NCBI GenBank assembly: GCA_025677815.1 | Contig: JAIXMP010000034.1 | Location: forward strand, 62,001-126,000 | Reading direction: 5' to 3' | DNA length: 64,000 bases | Source of the DNA: Phascolomyces articulosus | Taxonomy: Eukaryota; Mucoromycota; Mucoromycetes; Mucorales; Lichtheimiaceae | Shown: piece by piece, positions 12,554 through 24,629 of the stretch | How the letters are laid out: each line of letters starts with the position of its first letter | How positions within the stretch are numbered: the first letter of the stretch is position 1 | Notes under the pieces: model-generated | What the model saw: the letters and a program-made list of their open reading frames with translations, nothing else | What the model was told of the DNA's origin: nothing | Database searches by the model: none | Translations under genes and position numbers: made by a program

Positions 12554-14701
12554 TCACTTGCCTCGATGAATAAAACTTTTCTTTTTTGTTAATGATGGTT
12601 TTTCATCATCATGATGTGAATGAACTTGTTCTTTTACACCAGGGAAAAATATATCTTGATGTTCATGAACAAAGGAGGTAATATCTCTTGATAAGTCATT
12701 TCTCATGACACGTAAAATTTGACCTACTTCAGGATTACGTACGGCCAAAAATAAGGGTTTGATAGATCTATCATTATAACCCCCCCCAAAAAAAAAGAGT
12801 ATACCCATCATTAAAATTAAATGAATTCCATTTGAAAAATGTTTTGTGATAAAAAAAAAAAAAGATAGAAACTTACTTGTAGATATCAATCCCACTATCT
12901 CCTAAACGCATTAATATATAATGTAAAATAGGTTGAATAGCCCATACCATACAAGCACGTATCATTTTGGTTTGAAGAGTTAATTCTGGTTTACGCTTTA
13001 AAAGATAACCAAAATAGATGGCTGCATAAAAACCATAAAGCATAGGAGCTGCAATACCCGCAACAATGATTTTCCAGGTAGCCAAGACATCCTTGCCTGC
13101 TATTTTTACCATGGATCCTGCCAATGCCTCTGTTTTTTATTATACAAGATTTCATCAAATTCCTAATTAGTAATAATCCCCCATTCTAATGTCTAATTAG
13201 CAAATCTTATTTTTCTTTTACCTTTTTGTTTTTGTTTACTGATAAAATCGGTAGCCCAAATAAGTGGAAGATTGGCTACAATGCTAAAGAAAAAAAAAAG
13301 TTAAAAAAAAGTTCATACCCATCTTATTGTATTCCCCATCCAAAAAAAAAGTGAGTCAGACACACTGATCTTTATCAACCCCCCTCCCCACACACACTTA
13401 CGAAGGTGTTCCAAGACCTGCCAAGACAATCAATTTCAATAATCGTCGCATCAACAATAACGAAGCGCGTACAGGGGTAATATTTAATTTATCCACTTGA
13501 TGATCTCGAATTCCCAAAAACGACAAGGTATCATTATATAATTTCACTTTACGTGTCAATGCCACTAATCGAGGATCTTCCTTGAATCGTACCCATCCAG
13601 CAACAAAATGACGATTTAATTCTACGACTTGTTGTAAAGATAATTTCTTTGTATTATAAAGTCGACGTGCTGCTTGGATCACCAATAAAGTATCATAATC
13701 TGGAGCATTGGTAGTTACGGTTTTGAAAGCTTCATCACTTTCATCCAATAATTGAGTGATGGCATCTCGTTTTTCTTTACCCCCTTGTTTGAATTGTTCA
13801 ACCAAATGTGGATCAACAGAGATAGGATTGCCAAAGGATACTACGGCACGCGATCGGAATCGATCCGGATGGAAATAATTTAAACCTACAGGTACAATCT
13901 TGAGTTTGGGAATCAATTCTGGATTCTCGGCCATTGCACCTAAAGCCATGACGGCAAATCCGGCTTTCAGGGGTAACATTTCGGGTCGATCATGACTCCC
14001 TCCTTCAGGAAAGACAGTAATACATTCATGACGATTCAAGTACGCATGGACTTCGTTATAAACAGGTGTTTGATCCACATGAGGTGCAATTTTAAAACTG
14101 TCATAAGTATTTTTCGTCGTATTGGGGATGGCATGCGTAATTTCGATCAATGTGTCAGATATCACATGAGCAACATGGCCTTTATAGTTTCTGCCAAAGA
14201 TAATAAAGTCGCGTGGACCTAATTCTTGTGTGAATTGTGTGTTTTCACCTTTAATATGAAATGGATCATTTGGGTCATACGTGATATGACCTGTCCCTTT
14301 GTGGACAATATCTTGAGGTCGTGTTACTGGGACTATATAGAATAGTTAGAATATCTTTTTATTATTCAATCTAATCTATGTCTTATCCTCTCTTTTCCAA
14401 ACAAAAAAATATATAACGTACTCGCACTCAAAATTTTGCCGACATGACCAATGAGAGGACGATTGTAAGAGACAGAGGCCATCAAAACATAAGAATGACG
14501 AGGATTGCGACTTAATAAAGTGACACCATCAATAAATTGATTGGCATGAGGTCCTACAATAAATATACATGGATCGGACGTAGGCACTAAATGAGCACCA
14601 GTCGTTTGAATTTCTCGAAAAAATAAATGAGAGATAACACGGAATCCAAGTCGAAATGCCGTATAAACGAGTGGTGGGGGTGGTGCAATATAATCTGACA
14701 T
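12554..14701 (-). CDS. Glycerol-3-phosphate / DHAP acyltransferase (SCT1/GPT2-like)
   Basis: Catalyses the first acylation in phospholipid and triglyceride synthesis at the ER. Five exons on the minus strand: 14701-14422, 14332-13402, 13283-13222, 13129-12877, 12767-12554. All phases fit, giving 579 aa. The PlsC-type acyltransferase domain is clear: a GPHANQFIDG block (His...Asp catalytic pair) near residue 50 and FPEGGSHDRPEMLPLKAG near residue 200. Two later hydrophobic stretches (around ASLLLMRRLLKLIVLAG and ATWKIIVAGIAAPMLYG) are membrane segments. This matches the yeast SCT1/GPT2 layout, although those proteins are longer, with extended phosphorylated tails. The gene ends in a basic tail (KKKSFIHRGK). 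Confidence 0.94.
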
Positions 14702-14850
14702 GAGTTAGATTGTTTTCAAAAAAAAAAAACAGAGTTTGAGAATTGATAATGAAAGAAAAGAAAAAAAAGGAAAGACAAAAAAAAAAGGAACGAATAATAG
14801 GTATAATAATAATAAAAGAGTGGAAAAAAAATGTGGAGTAAAATAAATTA

Positions 14851-15479
14851 TATAATTTAAATGATCAGGCAATTATAAAAAAAAATAAAACAGTGCTTCG
14901 AAAGACTTATGAATTATTATCTATAATTTGACATGTGATTCTTTTTTTATAGTTTATATCATTCTCACGCTACTATTTTATTAAAACCTATTCTTTTTGT
15001 TTGAATAGAAAAAAAGGGTCCTTGCAATCAATAATAATAATAATAAACATTGAAAAAGTGACACAATAAAAAAGCCATATTCAATTTGTTGGGGGAGTTA
15101 TATATATACATACATATATACCCAATTGTTATTATGCAGCAGCTGCCTTTTTTCCTTATTGATCTAGATATGCAATCATTTAATTCAATTTATGTATTAT
15201 TTATATAACACCGAAATAGATCACCCATGGAATGACTGAAGTAAAATCTTACACAAAACAATAATAATATCAATAGAATTTCTTATGTGTCCACAGAAAT
15301 CATGTCAATAAAAAGAAAATGTTATAGATATATAAATATTGCATATTTTTTTTTAATTATTGGGATATATATAAATTGTCTATGCATCAAAATCTGTTTT
15401 TTTAAAAAAAGAAACAGTAGTTTAGTTAGTTACATTGTTATTTTAATAGTGAACAACATTAAAAAGAAATATATAGAAA
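14851..15479. repeat. ~640-bp direct repeat, copy 1 (duplicated Ugo1-like 3' end)
   Basis: Nearly identical to 22152-22794 apart from AT-microsatellite length changes and scattered substitutions. Copy 2 holds the last intron, the 23-nt terminal exon and the 3' flank of the Ugo1-like gene. Copy 1 therefore carries an orphan copy of that terminal exon on the minus strand, reading GKKAAAA then stop, where copy 2 reads GEKAAAA then stop. It has no upstream exon 4 and is probably non-functional. Confidence 0.88.
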
Positions 15480-16014
15480 AATCATTCTAAATATGTATAT
15501 TCTCGGTTCATCTTTATGCAAGCGTAGGAATCGAATGTATGTTCAAGCGATGTTTAATTATATTGATAATGAAATTAAAAAAGAAAATTACTACAGATTC
15601 AGAATTGGTCGATTTCAATATTATTTATAAAAAGTTTTCATCACCGATCATTTAGCAGAATCCATGCCCATATTATTCTTTAGAAGTAATGGACACAAGA
15701 GCAGCACAGGCTTATATGCAATTACCATCACTATGAAAATATCCAACATGCACGTGTGCGAGCCATACATACATTCATACATTTGTCAACGTTAAGAATT
15801 TTTATTATTTAGTATGTTTATACATTAATAATGAAATTTAATTGATAATAGACTATTACTATTTTGATTAAAGTGTTTTTTGTGTTGATAGAGGGTATAT
15901 TTAATGAGAAGAAAATTGATAGGTATTTTTTGTGATGATGAGCGTTTTTTTTAATTATACACAGAGAAAAAGAGAAGGAGAGAAGACAAATTGGTGACAA
16001 TAAAGGGCATGGAG
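15480..16014. other. No clear gene; possible coding relic
   Basis: Left end of the DNA bracketed by the ~640-bp repeats. One stretch near 15655-15740 translates to QNPCPYYSLEVMDTRAAQAY, which looks protein-like, but stops lie on both sides and I do not recognise it. Confidence 0.3.
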
Positions 16015-18481
16015 TTATTTTTGCATTAATGCACGCATTACTAGATATTCGAAATCTCTTTCTTGGAGTAGATCCTCACGAAATACAACTTGTTCCAAAG
16101 TACGTTTTGTCTTTGCCAATGTTGATGCGTTTCGTAATTCAATAAGGGCTTCGATTTGTTTTTCCATGATCTTGTTCTCCTCCTTTTCATCGGTATCATT
16201 CTTGTTCGGACTATCAGACAAATATCCTGACTCGAGAAATTGAACATTGGATGTCTTTTTCGCTTCTTGAATAATGTGTACTTTGATACAATTAACCATG
16301 ATACACCTCTAATAAAGCAAATGCGAAAAAAAGTTATTATCAAAACATCTTGATTTGATATATATGAGAGAGAGAGAGAGAAAGAAAAAGATAATATTAT
16401 AAAATATTCCACATACCTTCAAAGATATTATTGTATAAAGATAGAAAGCAAGTGAAGCACCGTTGTCTTCAATTGTTGCTGGAAGCTGTGCCTCGGCCTT
16501 GGTATAATGTATATAATCCTTGCCAATTTTCTTTGTTCCTCGTATAGTTATCTTCAGACCATGCATTTGTGACGTGACGACTTCAACCTCTTCAACCAAA
16601 CTTTTTAATGCAACACGACTTTCCAATGATTTTAATAATGAAATACGAAACTTGTCGCATTTGTTCGAATCTTCTTATACTTTTGCTTTACTAGCAGAGG
16701 CAGGCTTATCTTCTGAAGCGAAAACATCTATTTTACCGTCCATTTTGCGATAAATAAAATCAATGCGCATCTTGTCTGTAATATAATCATGATTCAGCCG
16801 GAGACTATGTACTATTGATGGCTTTATTTCAGCTCTATAAATAACAAACATACATATCATTATCAGCAAACATAAAGATTTTAGAATTTCAAATTGGAAT
16901 CAGCAACATACTGATACTAACCTCATTGATTTAAAGCCACGATCCAACAAAAAAATATTATCAAATGAGAACGAATAAACATTAGTTCTATACCAGTCTT
17001 CACCATGGTTGTCTTGAAGTAGTAAGTCGGAAGATGATAAAATAATCCTATGGTTTATAAAAAATAAAATAATAATATGAGACAAAAAAGTAACATGGTG
17101 ACCACAGGTAATCCAAACAATAACAAAGATAACTACATATGGTGGATGGCAGTACGGATGTATTCGATGAACGGAGTTTCTAATGATGGTTCCAATAAGA
17201 AAAGTTCTCGACGAATATCTTCAAAATCTTTTTTATTATTGGCATCACACAACTTCAATAATATTTCGTGTTCTTTTAGTGTCAAAGCTGATTTCAATTC
17301 CGTGCCTAGCTCTCTCATCAAGGATTTAGCAATCTTATGTACTAATGAGTCCTTTTCAGAACCTTCATAAAGCAATGATAGATCAATGTTTCGTTGAATT
17401 TTGCTAATATATTGAGCAAATATAAAATTAGTTTAATCTATTATTATACTTATTGTCATTATTATCATTATCATTATGCCAAAATACTTACCATTCTTTT
17501 TTCAAGAATTCAATTCGACTTGGCAAGGAATCATCCAGAATCTTCACCTTTTTGTTCAAATTTGATAATAATTCAGCACTTCTTTTCATAGATCGGGTGG
17601 CCCGGTTGCTGCTACTAATACTCGTATTTTGATTGGTATTATTGCCATCTCCCTCAGTACTGTTGTTGCTTCTAGTACCACGACTGCTGCTGCCGTTGCC
17701 GCTACTATTGCTGGTATTGTCATCATTTTCAAGGTCAACGTTGCCATTATTATTATTGTTATTGCTGTAGCTGTTGCCGTAGTTGTTGATGCTACTACTC
17801 GTTTCGTCTCGTGTATAATGGGTCATCTTTGCTAAATCCGCAGCATCCATAGCATTCTAAAACGGTTTCATTCAAACCACCAGTTAAAACATCATTCAGA
17901 AAACAATAGTGTCAAATATAACAATAAACATATCCACATCTACCAACCTCACGTAAATTTTTTCTGACAATTTTTTCTATGGGAATAGTGTTTAATAGCG
18001 TTGCGGCAGTCCGCGAGAAGACTTCGACCCGTTTAGCTTGGCTTGTCGACAATTTTGGCTCGTTTTCTTCCCGATATCGAACCAATTCTTTGGTGTATAC
18101 AGTTTTAATAATTTCTAAAGCTGTATCAGGGGAGCAAATGTCGAATTCGTTACAAATTCCTTCAACCAACTTTACTGTCTGCCATTTCTCAATCCGCGTG
18201 CTTTTCAAGTACTTGGCAATCCATTTTTCTAAAGCGAATTCTATGTGTATAATAAAAAAAATAAACCAACTGTCGCGTTAGTATCATTACAATATTACGT
18301 ATGTTCCAAATGAATCGCTATTCTCCTTGGTACTCATACCATTTTCTTCTAGTAAACTTTTGGACATATTGAGAATTGAATGTAACGAAGCTATGTCAGA
18401 AGATACTGAGAGATGAAATTTCAAAATGCATATGGTCTCTTCTTTCTCTTTCCCTCTCCGACAAGTGACTTTAATTTTCAA
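16015..18481 (-). pseudogene. Unfamiliar multi-exon gene, possible nuclease-like C-terminus
   Basis: Minus-strand exons 18481-18340, 18240-17948, 17856-17492, 17403-17137, 17047-16922, 16834-16417 and 16308-16015 keep phase across every junction, giving about 634 codons, so this was a real spliced gene. One in-frame TAA (16675-16677) interrupts the sixth exon; it follows SKAKV and precedes EDSNKCDKF. The 5' end is unresolved (exon one opens at an AG without an ATG). Region by region: helical N-terminus, an Asn/Ser-rich linker around residues 155-200, a segment with EDWYRTNVYSFSFDNIFL, then RIDFIYRKMDGKIDVFASEDKP. The D...ExK spacing in that last motif recalls PD-(D/E)XK nuclease folds. I do not recognise the family; it resembles Mucorales hypothetical proteins I can only loosely recall. 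Confidence 0.7.
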
Positions 18482-18916
18482 CTACATACTTGATATGCCT
18501 ATTTTTTGTTTACAGTGCCGATACTACTCTTTCTTTTTGTTTTATTATTAATCTATTTATTACCAATGAATGCCATTTTTTTAGGCGACGCAACAAAATG
18601 GATTTAACACTAGTAACATTTGCGTAATTCTTAGACAAGCCGTAAAACCAGGAATACCTGGAAATTTGTTGCCATGGATTCCTTATCTTTTATATTTTCA
18701 TCGACTTCTGGATTAAAGTACAGTATCATAGGTTTTTTTTTTATTATTAATTTATTTTATTATCAATCAGTTTTATTTTTATCATGTAAAGCAACAAATT
18801 GGTTAACATTAGTTCGTCTATTTCCCTAACCCTTTACTTGCAATTTCGTTACTATGGGTACGTCGTCTTTTATACCTTTTCCAACTCAAAGTTTCGAATA
18901 TTACGAATCTTCCTGC
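18482..18916. other. Upstream region with diverged internal duplication
   Basis: Two similar stretches (about 18545-18630 and 18745-18815) both contain TTATTATTAAT...CAACAAA...GG.TTAACA. They appear to be old tandem copies. No gene was supported; the missing first exon of the neighbouring minus-strand gene could lie here. Confidence 0.35.
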
Positions 18917-19686
18917 TTATTACAGCTTTTGTTCCATGATTCTTCCTGCTGGGCTACCTTGTCCGCTCTGTTTTCATCGGCTCAAGGACTCGCTTATTAC
19001 AGCTTTTGTTCCATGATTCTTCCTGCTGGGCTACCTTGTCCGCTCTGTTTTCATCGGCTCAAGGACTCGCTTATTACAGCTTTTGTTCCATGATTCTTCC
19101 TGCTGGGCTATCTTGTCCGCTCTGTTTTCATCGGCTCAAGGACTCGCTTATTACAGCTTTTGTTCCATGATTCTTCCTGCTGGGCTACCTTGTCCGCTCT
19201 GTTTTCATCGGCTCAAGGACTCGCTTATTACAGCTTTTGTTTCATGGTTCTTCCTGCTGGGCTATCTTGTCCGCTCTGTTTTCATCGGCTCAAGGACTCG
19301 CTTATTACAGCTTTTGTTCCATGATTCTTCCTGCTGGGCTACCTTGTCCGCTCTGTTTTCATCGGCTCAAGGACTCGCTTATTACAGCTTTTGTTCCATG
19401 ATTCTTCCTGCTGGGCTATCTTGTCCGCTCTGTTTTCATCGGCTCAAGGACTCGCTTATTACAGCTTTTGTTCCATGATTCTTCCTGCTGGGCTACCTTG
19501 TCCGCTCTGTTTTCATCGGCTCAAGGACTCGCTTATTACAGCTTTTGTTTCATGGTTCTTCCTGCTGGGCTATCTTGTCCGCTCTGTTTTCATCGGCTCA
19601 AGGACTCGCTTATTACAGCTTTTGTTCCATGATTCTTCCTGCTGGGCTATCTTGTCCGCTCTATTTCATCGGCTCACAGTCTTGCC
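18917..19686 (+). repeat. 77-bp tandem repeat array, ten units
   Basis: Ten head-to-tail 77-bp units begin at 18917, 18994, 19071, 19148, 19225, 19302, 19379, 19456, 19533 and 19610. Each starts TTATTACAGCTTTTGTT; the last unit decays after CTATTTCATCGGCTCAC. Three sequence types can be told apart by CCATGATTC or TCATGGTTC, and by GGCTACC or GGCTATC. In order the units are A A B A C A B A C B', so units 3-6 and 7-10 form a 308-bp higher-order repeat. The array is richer in GC than the DNA around it. Confidence 0.95.
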
Positions 19687-20895
19687 TACTTGTTTTTTTT
19701 TTGGCCAATGCTTTGTGTCCATCGAAACAATAATTGATTTATGTTTGAAAGATAGGTAATATGATTTTCTGTATTTATATCGAGGGCATTTAGTGTGATT
19801 ATTTACGGTCTGTTGTCTACTCTTATAGGTCTCATATTTTTATTTGGCATTTCGTCTTTGATCTCGTTTGCTTACGTCGTTCGCCTATTTACATATAATC
19901 CTTTAAAAATCTGGTGATGTCGTGGATAGATGCGGTTTTCCGTTTTATTAAGGTTTCAAATTACCATTTCTGTGTGTAATTAATATAAGAACTATTTTTT
20001 TTTCTTTTGATAATCACGAAGAAAAAGCTGTCGTTACTTACGAGACAAATAAATAAATTATATATAATTTAGATCCGAAGTTAAGCCTTCGTTTAGCTGA
20101 CTAAACTAACTCCATTTAATGATTCGTTATGTTGCAAATAAACTTTATTTAAAAAGATTCGTAAAAAGGGAATAGAGATATTTATTTTAAAAGTTTAAAT
20201 ATATATGCCATTGTCACAACTTACAAAAGCTGCTCCACCTATAACAAACTGCGATTATATTAAAATTTAAAAAAACAAACAGGTAACAACTACTCAATGG
20301 CGATGTGTATGTTATTACTATTACTATATCGAAAAACTTGTATATTAAGAAAATAGGTTCGAAATAGTAACTGTACACATTAACCAAGTATATGTTCGAT
20401 CCTTTATGAGAAAAATGCACATAGATATTGTATGTTGTCTTTTTTCATCCACTGGTAGATTTATGATTGTAGGGCTCCTTCGTAAAGTAATTGTATTAAT
20501 GTGTTAGAATACTCAAACCATGCAAAGTAGAAATGGTATTGATGCCAAAGTATAAACTTTCAGATATGTATACATAAGCCATGTACAAGATACTAGGAAT
20601 ATATATAGCACTCAATTTTTTCATCGTGTATTTGATCCATAAAATTATCAAGTTGGGTCGCAGAGGGTTTTTCGAGGGCATTTGTCACCATGATAACCAT
20701 GAAAAAGAAGTAATCATTGACAAGACATTGCTTTCACCACGTGTCATAAGTATTATCATAGTAAAATAAAAAGAAATTACGAAATGGCGCGTAGTAGTAT
20801 GTCATTACTCGATTATACTAGTTTCTTTTTCAGAATTGAGATCTGTACACTTCCATATCGTGTAATGTAAATTTATGGAGTGCTATGTTAGAATA
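19687..20895. other. No supported gene
   Basis: AT-rich sequence between the tandem array and the Tc1-like relic. A short frame at 20581-20769 has a hydrophobic N-terminus (YIALNFFIVYLIHKII) but no splice context or family resemblance; I do not call it. Confidence 0.4.
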
Positions 20896-21110
20896 CGACA
20901 GTGGATAATGCCAAGATACACCATAGATACGGTGGGGAACTGAGAATACAAGGTGCTTTACGTGTCTTTATATGCATCAACCGTGGATCATATCAAAGAA
21001 CTCTGGTCAAAATTAAAAGCCGATGTCAAGTGCATGTTTCTAACAAAGAAAGATTCTTTGACACTACGCATCACTGGTTCTACCAAGCATGTTACCGCCA
21101 GTGATTGCTA
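20896..21110 (+). pseudogene. Tc1/mariner-type (DDE_3) transposase C-terminal relic
   Basis: Begins with MDNAKIHH, the conserved block containing the second catalytic Asp of Tc1-like transposases. After frame changes it reads KLKADVKCMFLTKKDSL and then TKHVTASDC. These correspond to the family's C-terminal blocks. The spacing is distorted and no single frame covers the domain, so it is an inactive remnant. Confidence 0.7.
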
Positions 21111-21119
21111 AGGATAGAT

Positions 21120-21480
21120 AAAGTACGCGATATCTTCTTTAAAGCTGCCTCCTGGAAGATCAAATGAATAATCTGCCAAATAATAAAACATTGACCGCCA
21201 AGTTAAAATTCCTTGGGTGCCAACATATAGAAAAGCGCATACAGTTGTTTTTTCATAATATATTATAAGCTAAACACCAAAGTAAAATTCACCTAAAGCC
21301 AAATTGGAATTTTGATTATGCCAAAATAAAAACACTGCGTGCTAACATGTAAAAAAAGCTAATGCCAATCTAATTTTCATCATGCTCGAAGTTAAAAACT
21401 GTCCCAACGCCAAATGGAAATCGGTGTTCCGCCAAGTTGAAAAGTAAGGTGCGCGACAACCATTAGTGAAAATCCTGTAT
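21120..21480. repeat. Degenerate array of GCCAA motifs beside the Tc1-like relic
   Basis: Repeated short blocks such as CTGCCAAAT, CCGCCAAGTT, GTGCCAACA, AAGCCAAATT, ATGCCAAAA, AACGCCAAAT and CCGCCAAGTT occur every ~20-60 bp. The same TGCCA-type iteration forms the termini of the TIR element at 50536-53872, so this is likely the subterminal region of a related element. Confidence 0.55.
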
Positions 21481-22151
21481 AATTTATTTTTCCAAGATGC
21501 CCCTCACAAATACTTACAAAGAAACATGCTATACATTGTCTACGCATGCACCATCGTCTACAGTTACCATCATACCATGAAGATCCTCTCTCTCACATCC
21601 TAAATCAGCTCCCAAAATCGAAACCAACCTCACTACGCAGGATCCAACACTTAAGCAGCAAATGGCCAATTGTGTGTAAAATACTTGCAGAACTTGATGC
21701 ATACCAACACCCCGGCAGCAACCTCCATCAATACTACGATGACTCTCCCGGTCAGGCTTTGGTAAAATGGATCACTCCTCCTCCTCCCTCTGAAGCAGAG
21801 TAAGTTTACTATTTATACTCCCTTTATAACTACTTTTCTTCCCTTTTATTTTTTTATTTTATTTTATTTTATTACCTTTCTTTCTTCCCCATTTCCTTTT
21901 TCCCTAGTGTACTCTCATTACTTAGTTAGATACAGTTACTACTTTTCACTTGCTTTCTTTAAACAGACTCACTGTAACCCCTTCATATTTTATATGACAT
22001 ATCCTTTAACTTTTCCCTCTTAACTTTTTCCCTGCTTACGAGTGCAGGGTTTTCATCCACTTTTTTCTCTCAATATCTGTCTCGAACAAAAAAGTCCGAC
22101 AAGGACGATGTGTTCAACAGAGATTTTAAAATAAAAACCAAATTTTAAACG
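21481..22151 (+). mobile_element. LINE-type 3' end relic
   Basis: A frame at 21546-21803 (HILNQLPKSKP then SKWPIVCKILAELD) resembles the C-terminus of the LINE fragment at 61640-62842, which has YILNKFPKNPP. It is followed by T-rich sequence and ends in an A-rich tail (ATTTTAAAATAAAAACC) that abuts repeat copy 2 at 22152. Similarity of the two peptides is by eye only. Confidence 0.55.
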
Positions 22152-22794
22152 TATAATTTAAATGATCAGGCAATTATAAAAATATAAAAAAACAGTGCTT
22201 CAAAAGACTTATGAATTTATTATATATAATTTGACATGTGATTCTTTTTTTATAGTTTATATCATTCTCACGCTACTATTTTATTAAAACTTATTCTTTT
22301 TGTTTGAATAGAAAAAGGGTCCTTGCAATCAATAATAATAATAATAAACATTGAAAAAGTGACACAATAAAAAAGCCATATTCAATTTGTTGGGGGAGTT
22401 ATATATATATATATATATACATATATACCCAATTGTTATTATGCAGCAGCTGCCTTTTCTCCTTATTGATCTAGATATGCAATCATTTAGTTCAATTTAT
22501 GTATTATTTATATAACACCGAAATAGATCACCCATGGAATGACTGAGGTAAAAATCTTAGACAAAACAAGAATAATATCTTATGTGTTCACAGAAATCAT
22601 GTCGATAAAAAGAAAAAAGTTATATATATGTATATATATATATATATATATATAATGTATATTTTTTTTAATTGTTGGGATATATATAAATTGTCTATGC
22701 ATCAAAATCTGTTTTTTTTTTTTTAAAAAAAAACAGTAGATTAGTTAGATTGTTATTCTATAGTTAATAAACATTAAAAAGAAGTATATAGAAA
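22152..22794. repeat. ~640-bp direct repeat, copy 2 (in place at Ugo1-like gene)
   Basis: Partner of 14851-15479. It covers most of the last intron, the 23-nt last exon (22461-22439) and about 290 bp of 3' flank of the Ugo1-like gene. Its right edge stops within a few bases of the intron's 5' splice site (22801). Confidence 0.88.
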
Positions 22795-24629
22795 TTTTTA
22801 CCTTCATCCATTCCATTAATAGCATGGAACACAAATGCCATACCATTCGCAGCCAATTGCATACCAAATCCTTTATACAATCCACGAATACCCCAAGCAC
22901 TATTACTACTAGTAGTAGTATTCCGTTTAGGTTTAGGTGGTAAGAAATCATCTTCACTATCACTACTAGTATCTGATAAAGAAGAAGTACTACGTTTTTG
23001 GACTTGTTTAATTCGTTTTTCCTTGGTTCCTTCCTCCTTCATAATTTTGTATAATGCATCCAATACACCCTTGTAAGGAATGGGTCGAATAGCTACAGTG
23101 GTTTCATAATTTTGTTCTCCTTTGGATGGTACTTGACAATGTAATCGTTTTCGAATGGTTTCCAAAGGTAATGTAATGATAAGACCCAATGTACGAAGGG
23201 TTAATTCGGCAGCACCATATAAGATAGGTGAATCTTGAGCAGAAATACCTAAGGTACGATCAATTACAATTGGAATACTACTGGCAAGTAAAGGACGAAC
23301 GGTATGATATAAAATTGTAGGAACCAAGTTTTGAGATAAATAAATGGCACGAACGCCACCTTCTTCGCGACACATGGTTCGAAAAGCATGAATGATGCCT
23401 TTGTATTTACTGTTGGTGGGAGAGGCGGATTGGACGATTAATCTATATAGAGAGAGATTAAAAATTGAGGATCGACCACTTTTTTTTCATCCTACTTGAT
23501 ACATGTCTCTTTCTTTCTCGAATGAGAATTTTTTTACCTTGTACGAATAATTTCTAATGGACTTAATAACACCCCGACTACAATATGACTCACAACAATT
23601 GTAATCAAGTTAGGACCAATTTTTTCAAGATGCATAAGAGGAATTGTATCGTCGTACAAACCAAACACGTCGTTCAATGTGCTTTCAAATCCAGGTTGTA
23701 AAAATCCCCATAACATTTCATAAATCCAAGTAACGCGTTGTCCTAGATTGTGGGGAGAGTGTTGTCAATAAAAAAAAGTGCATTGGTACAAAACCCCTCC
23801 CCCCCCCCACACCTCTCACCTTTTTGCTCTTTTTTTTTTAATTGATTGATTGATGGTCACTTTTTTTTTCTCTCACCTTTAAATAATGATTTCCATCCTT
23901 CAGTAGGCTGTTTCATAATACGACCTAAAATATCCAAGACACCTCCATTCATAGGAGCCATTTGATATTTAGGTCTAGAAGAATCATCATAAACACTACG
24001 CGTTTCTGTAGGACTCATGCTACGTGAACTACGTTGTCTTTTTGATGGACTACTCCATTGACTACTTGTATCTGTCTGTTGTTGTTGTTGTTGAGGTCGT
24101 GTACCAAAAAATCCTCCTTCTTCGTCAGAAGATGATAATTCATCAAAAGGTCGTGTATTCTAAGCAATATGTATATATGTATATATGTATATTTAAATAG
24201 AACAGTGACAATTGGAGGGGGTTTCAATAATAGAACGAAAGAGAGGGAGAGGGTAGAGATAGGGAAACTTACGTTATTATTGACAGGTTCTTCTTCCAAC
24301 GTTGACAATTCACGAAATCCAATCACTTCGACACTTTCATGAGGAGCATATTGGACTTGTAATAAAGTAGTCCCAACTTCAAAAGGACTGGTACACATGG
24401 TCATGAAATATTTGAATGCAGCAAAGCTCGTAAATTTCGTCGTTGTGCTTTTTAATGGAATTCCTTCATCGTCTACAAAGACTTGAGGGGTATGACCGGG
24501 AATGGTATCACTGGAAGGTAAGGATGTATAGTTGTGTTGGTGATGTAAACCAGGTGTATAATATGGTCGTAAAGGATTATAGGAGACAGGTTGACTACCC
24601 CCATTCGAATGGTAGTCCCTCATTGACAT
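22439..24629 (-). CDS. Ugo1-like mitochondrial carrier-fold protein
   Basis: Outer-membrane mitochondrial fusion factor of the carrier superfamily in fungi. Minus-strand exons: 24629-24273, 24159-23877, 23742-23538, 23442-22802 and a 23-nt terminal exon 22461-22439. Every junction is in phase, giving 502 aa. Two carrier signatures are visible: SPLEIIRTR (third exon) and LPLETIRKR (fourth exon). An unstructured Gln/Ser-rich insert follows residue 120, and a basic/acidic loop (SDTSSDSEDDF) precedes RGLYKGFGMQ. The terminal exon GEKAAAA is inferred from phase, because the last intron (340 nt) is longer than the others. An alternative is that exon 4 reads a few codons past its donor to an early stop. 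Confidence 0.82.

Noticed and set aside
16645..16680. A ~30-nt intron (GTATAAG...ACAAG) removing the TAA in the sixth exon of the novel gene
   Set aside because: Shorter than every other intron here, and the frame continues without it after a single stop; a nonsense change is simpler.
17629..17835. Plus-strand frame rich in Ala/Val/Ile
   Set aside because: Antisense of the Asn/Ser-rich linker in the minus-strand gene.
19083..19759. 120-130-codon frames across the tandem array
   Set aside because: They arise because the 77-bp unit is open in most frames; hydrophobic translation, no splice or start context. Described as a repeat instead.
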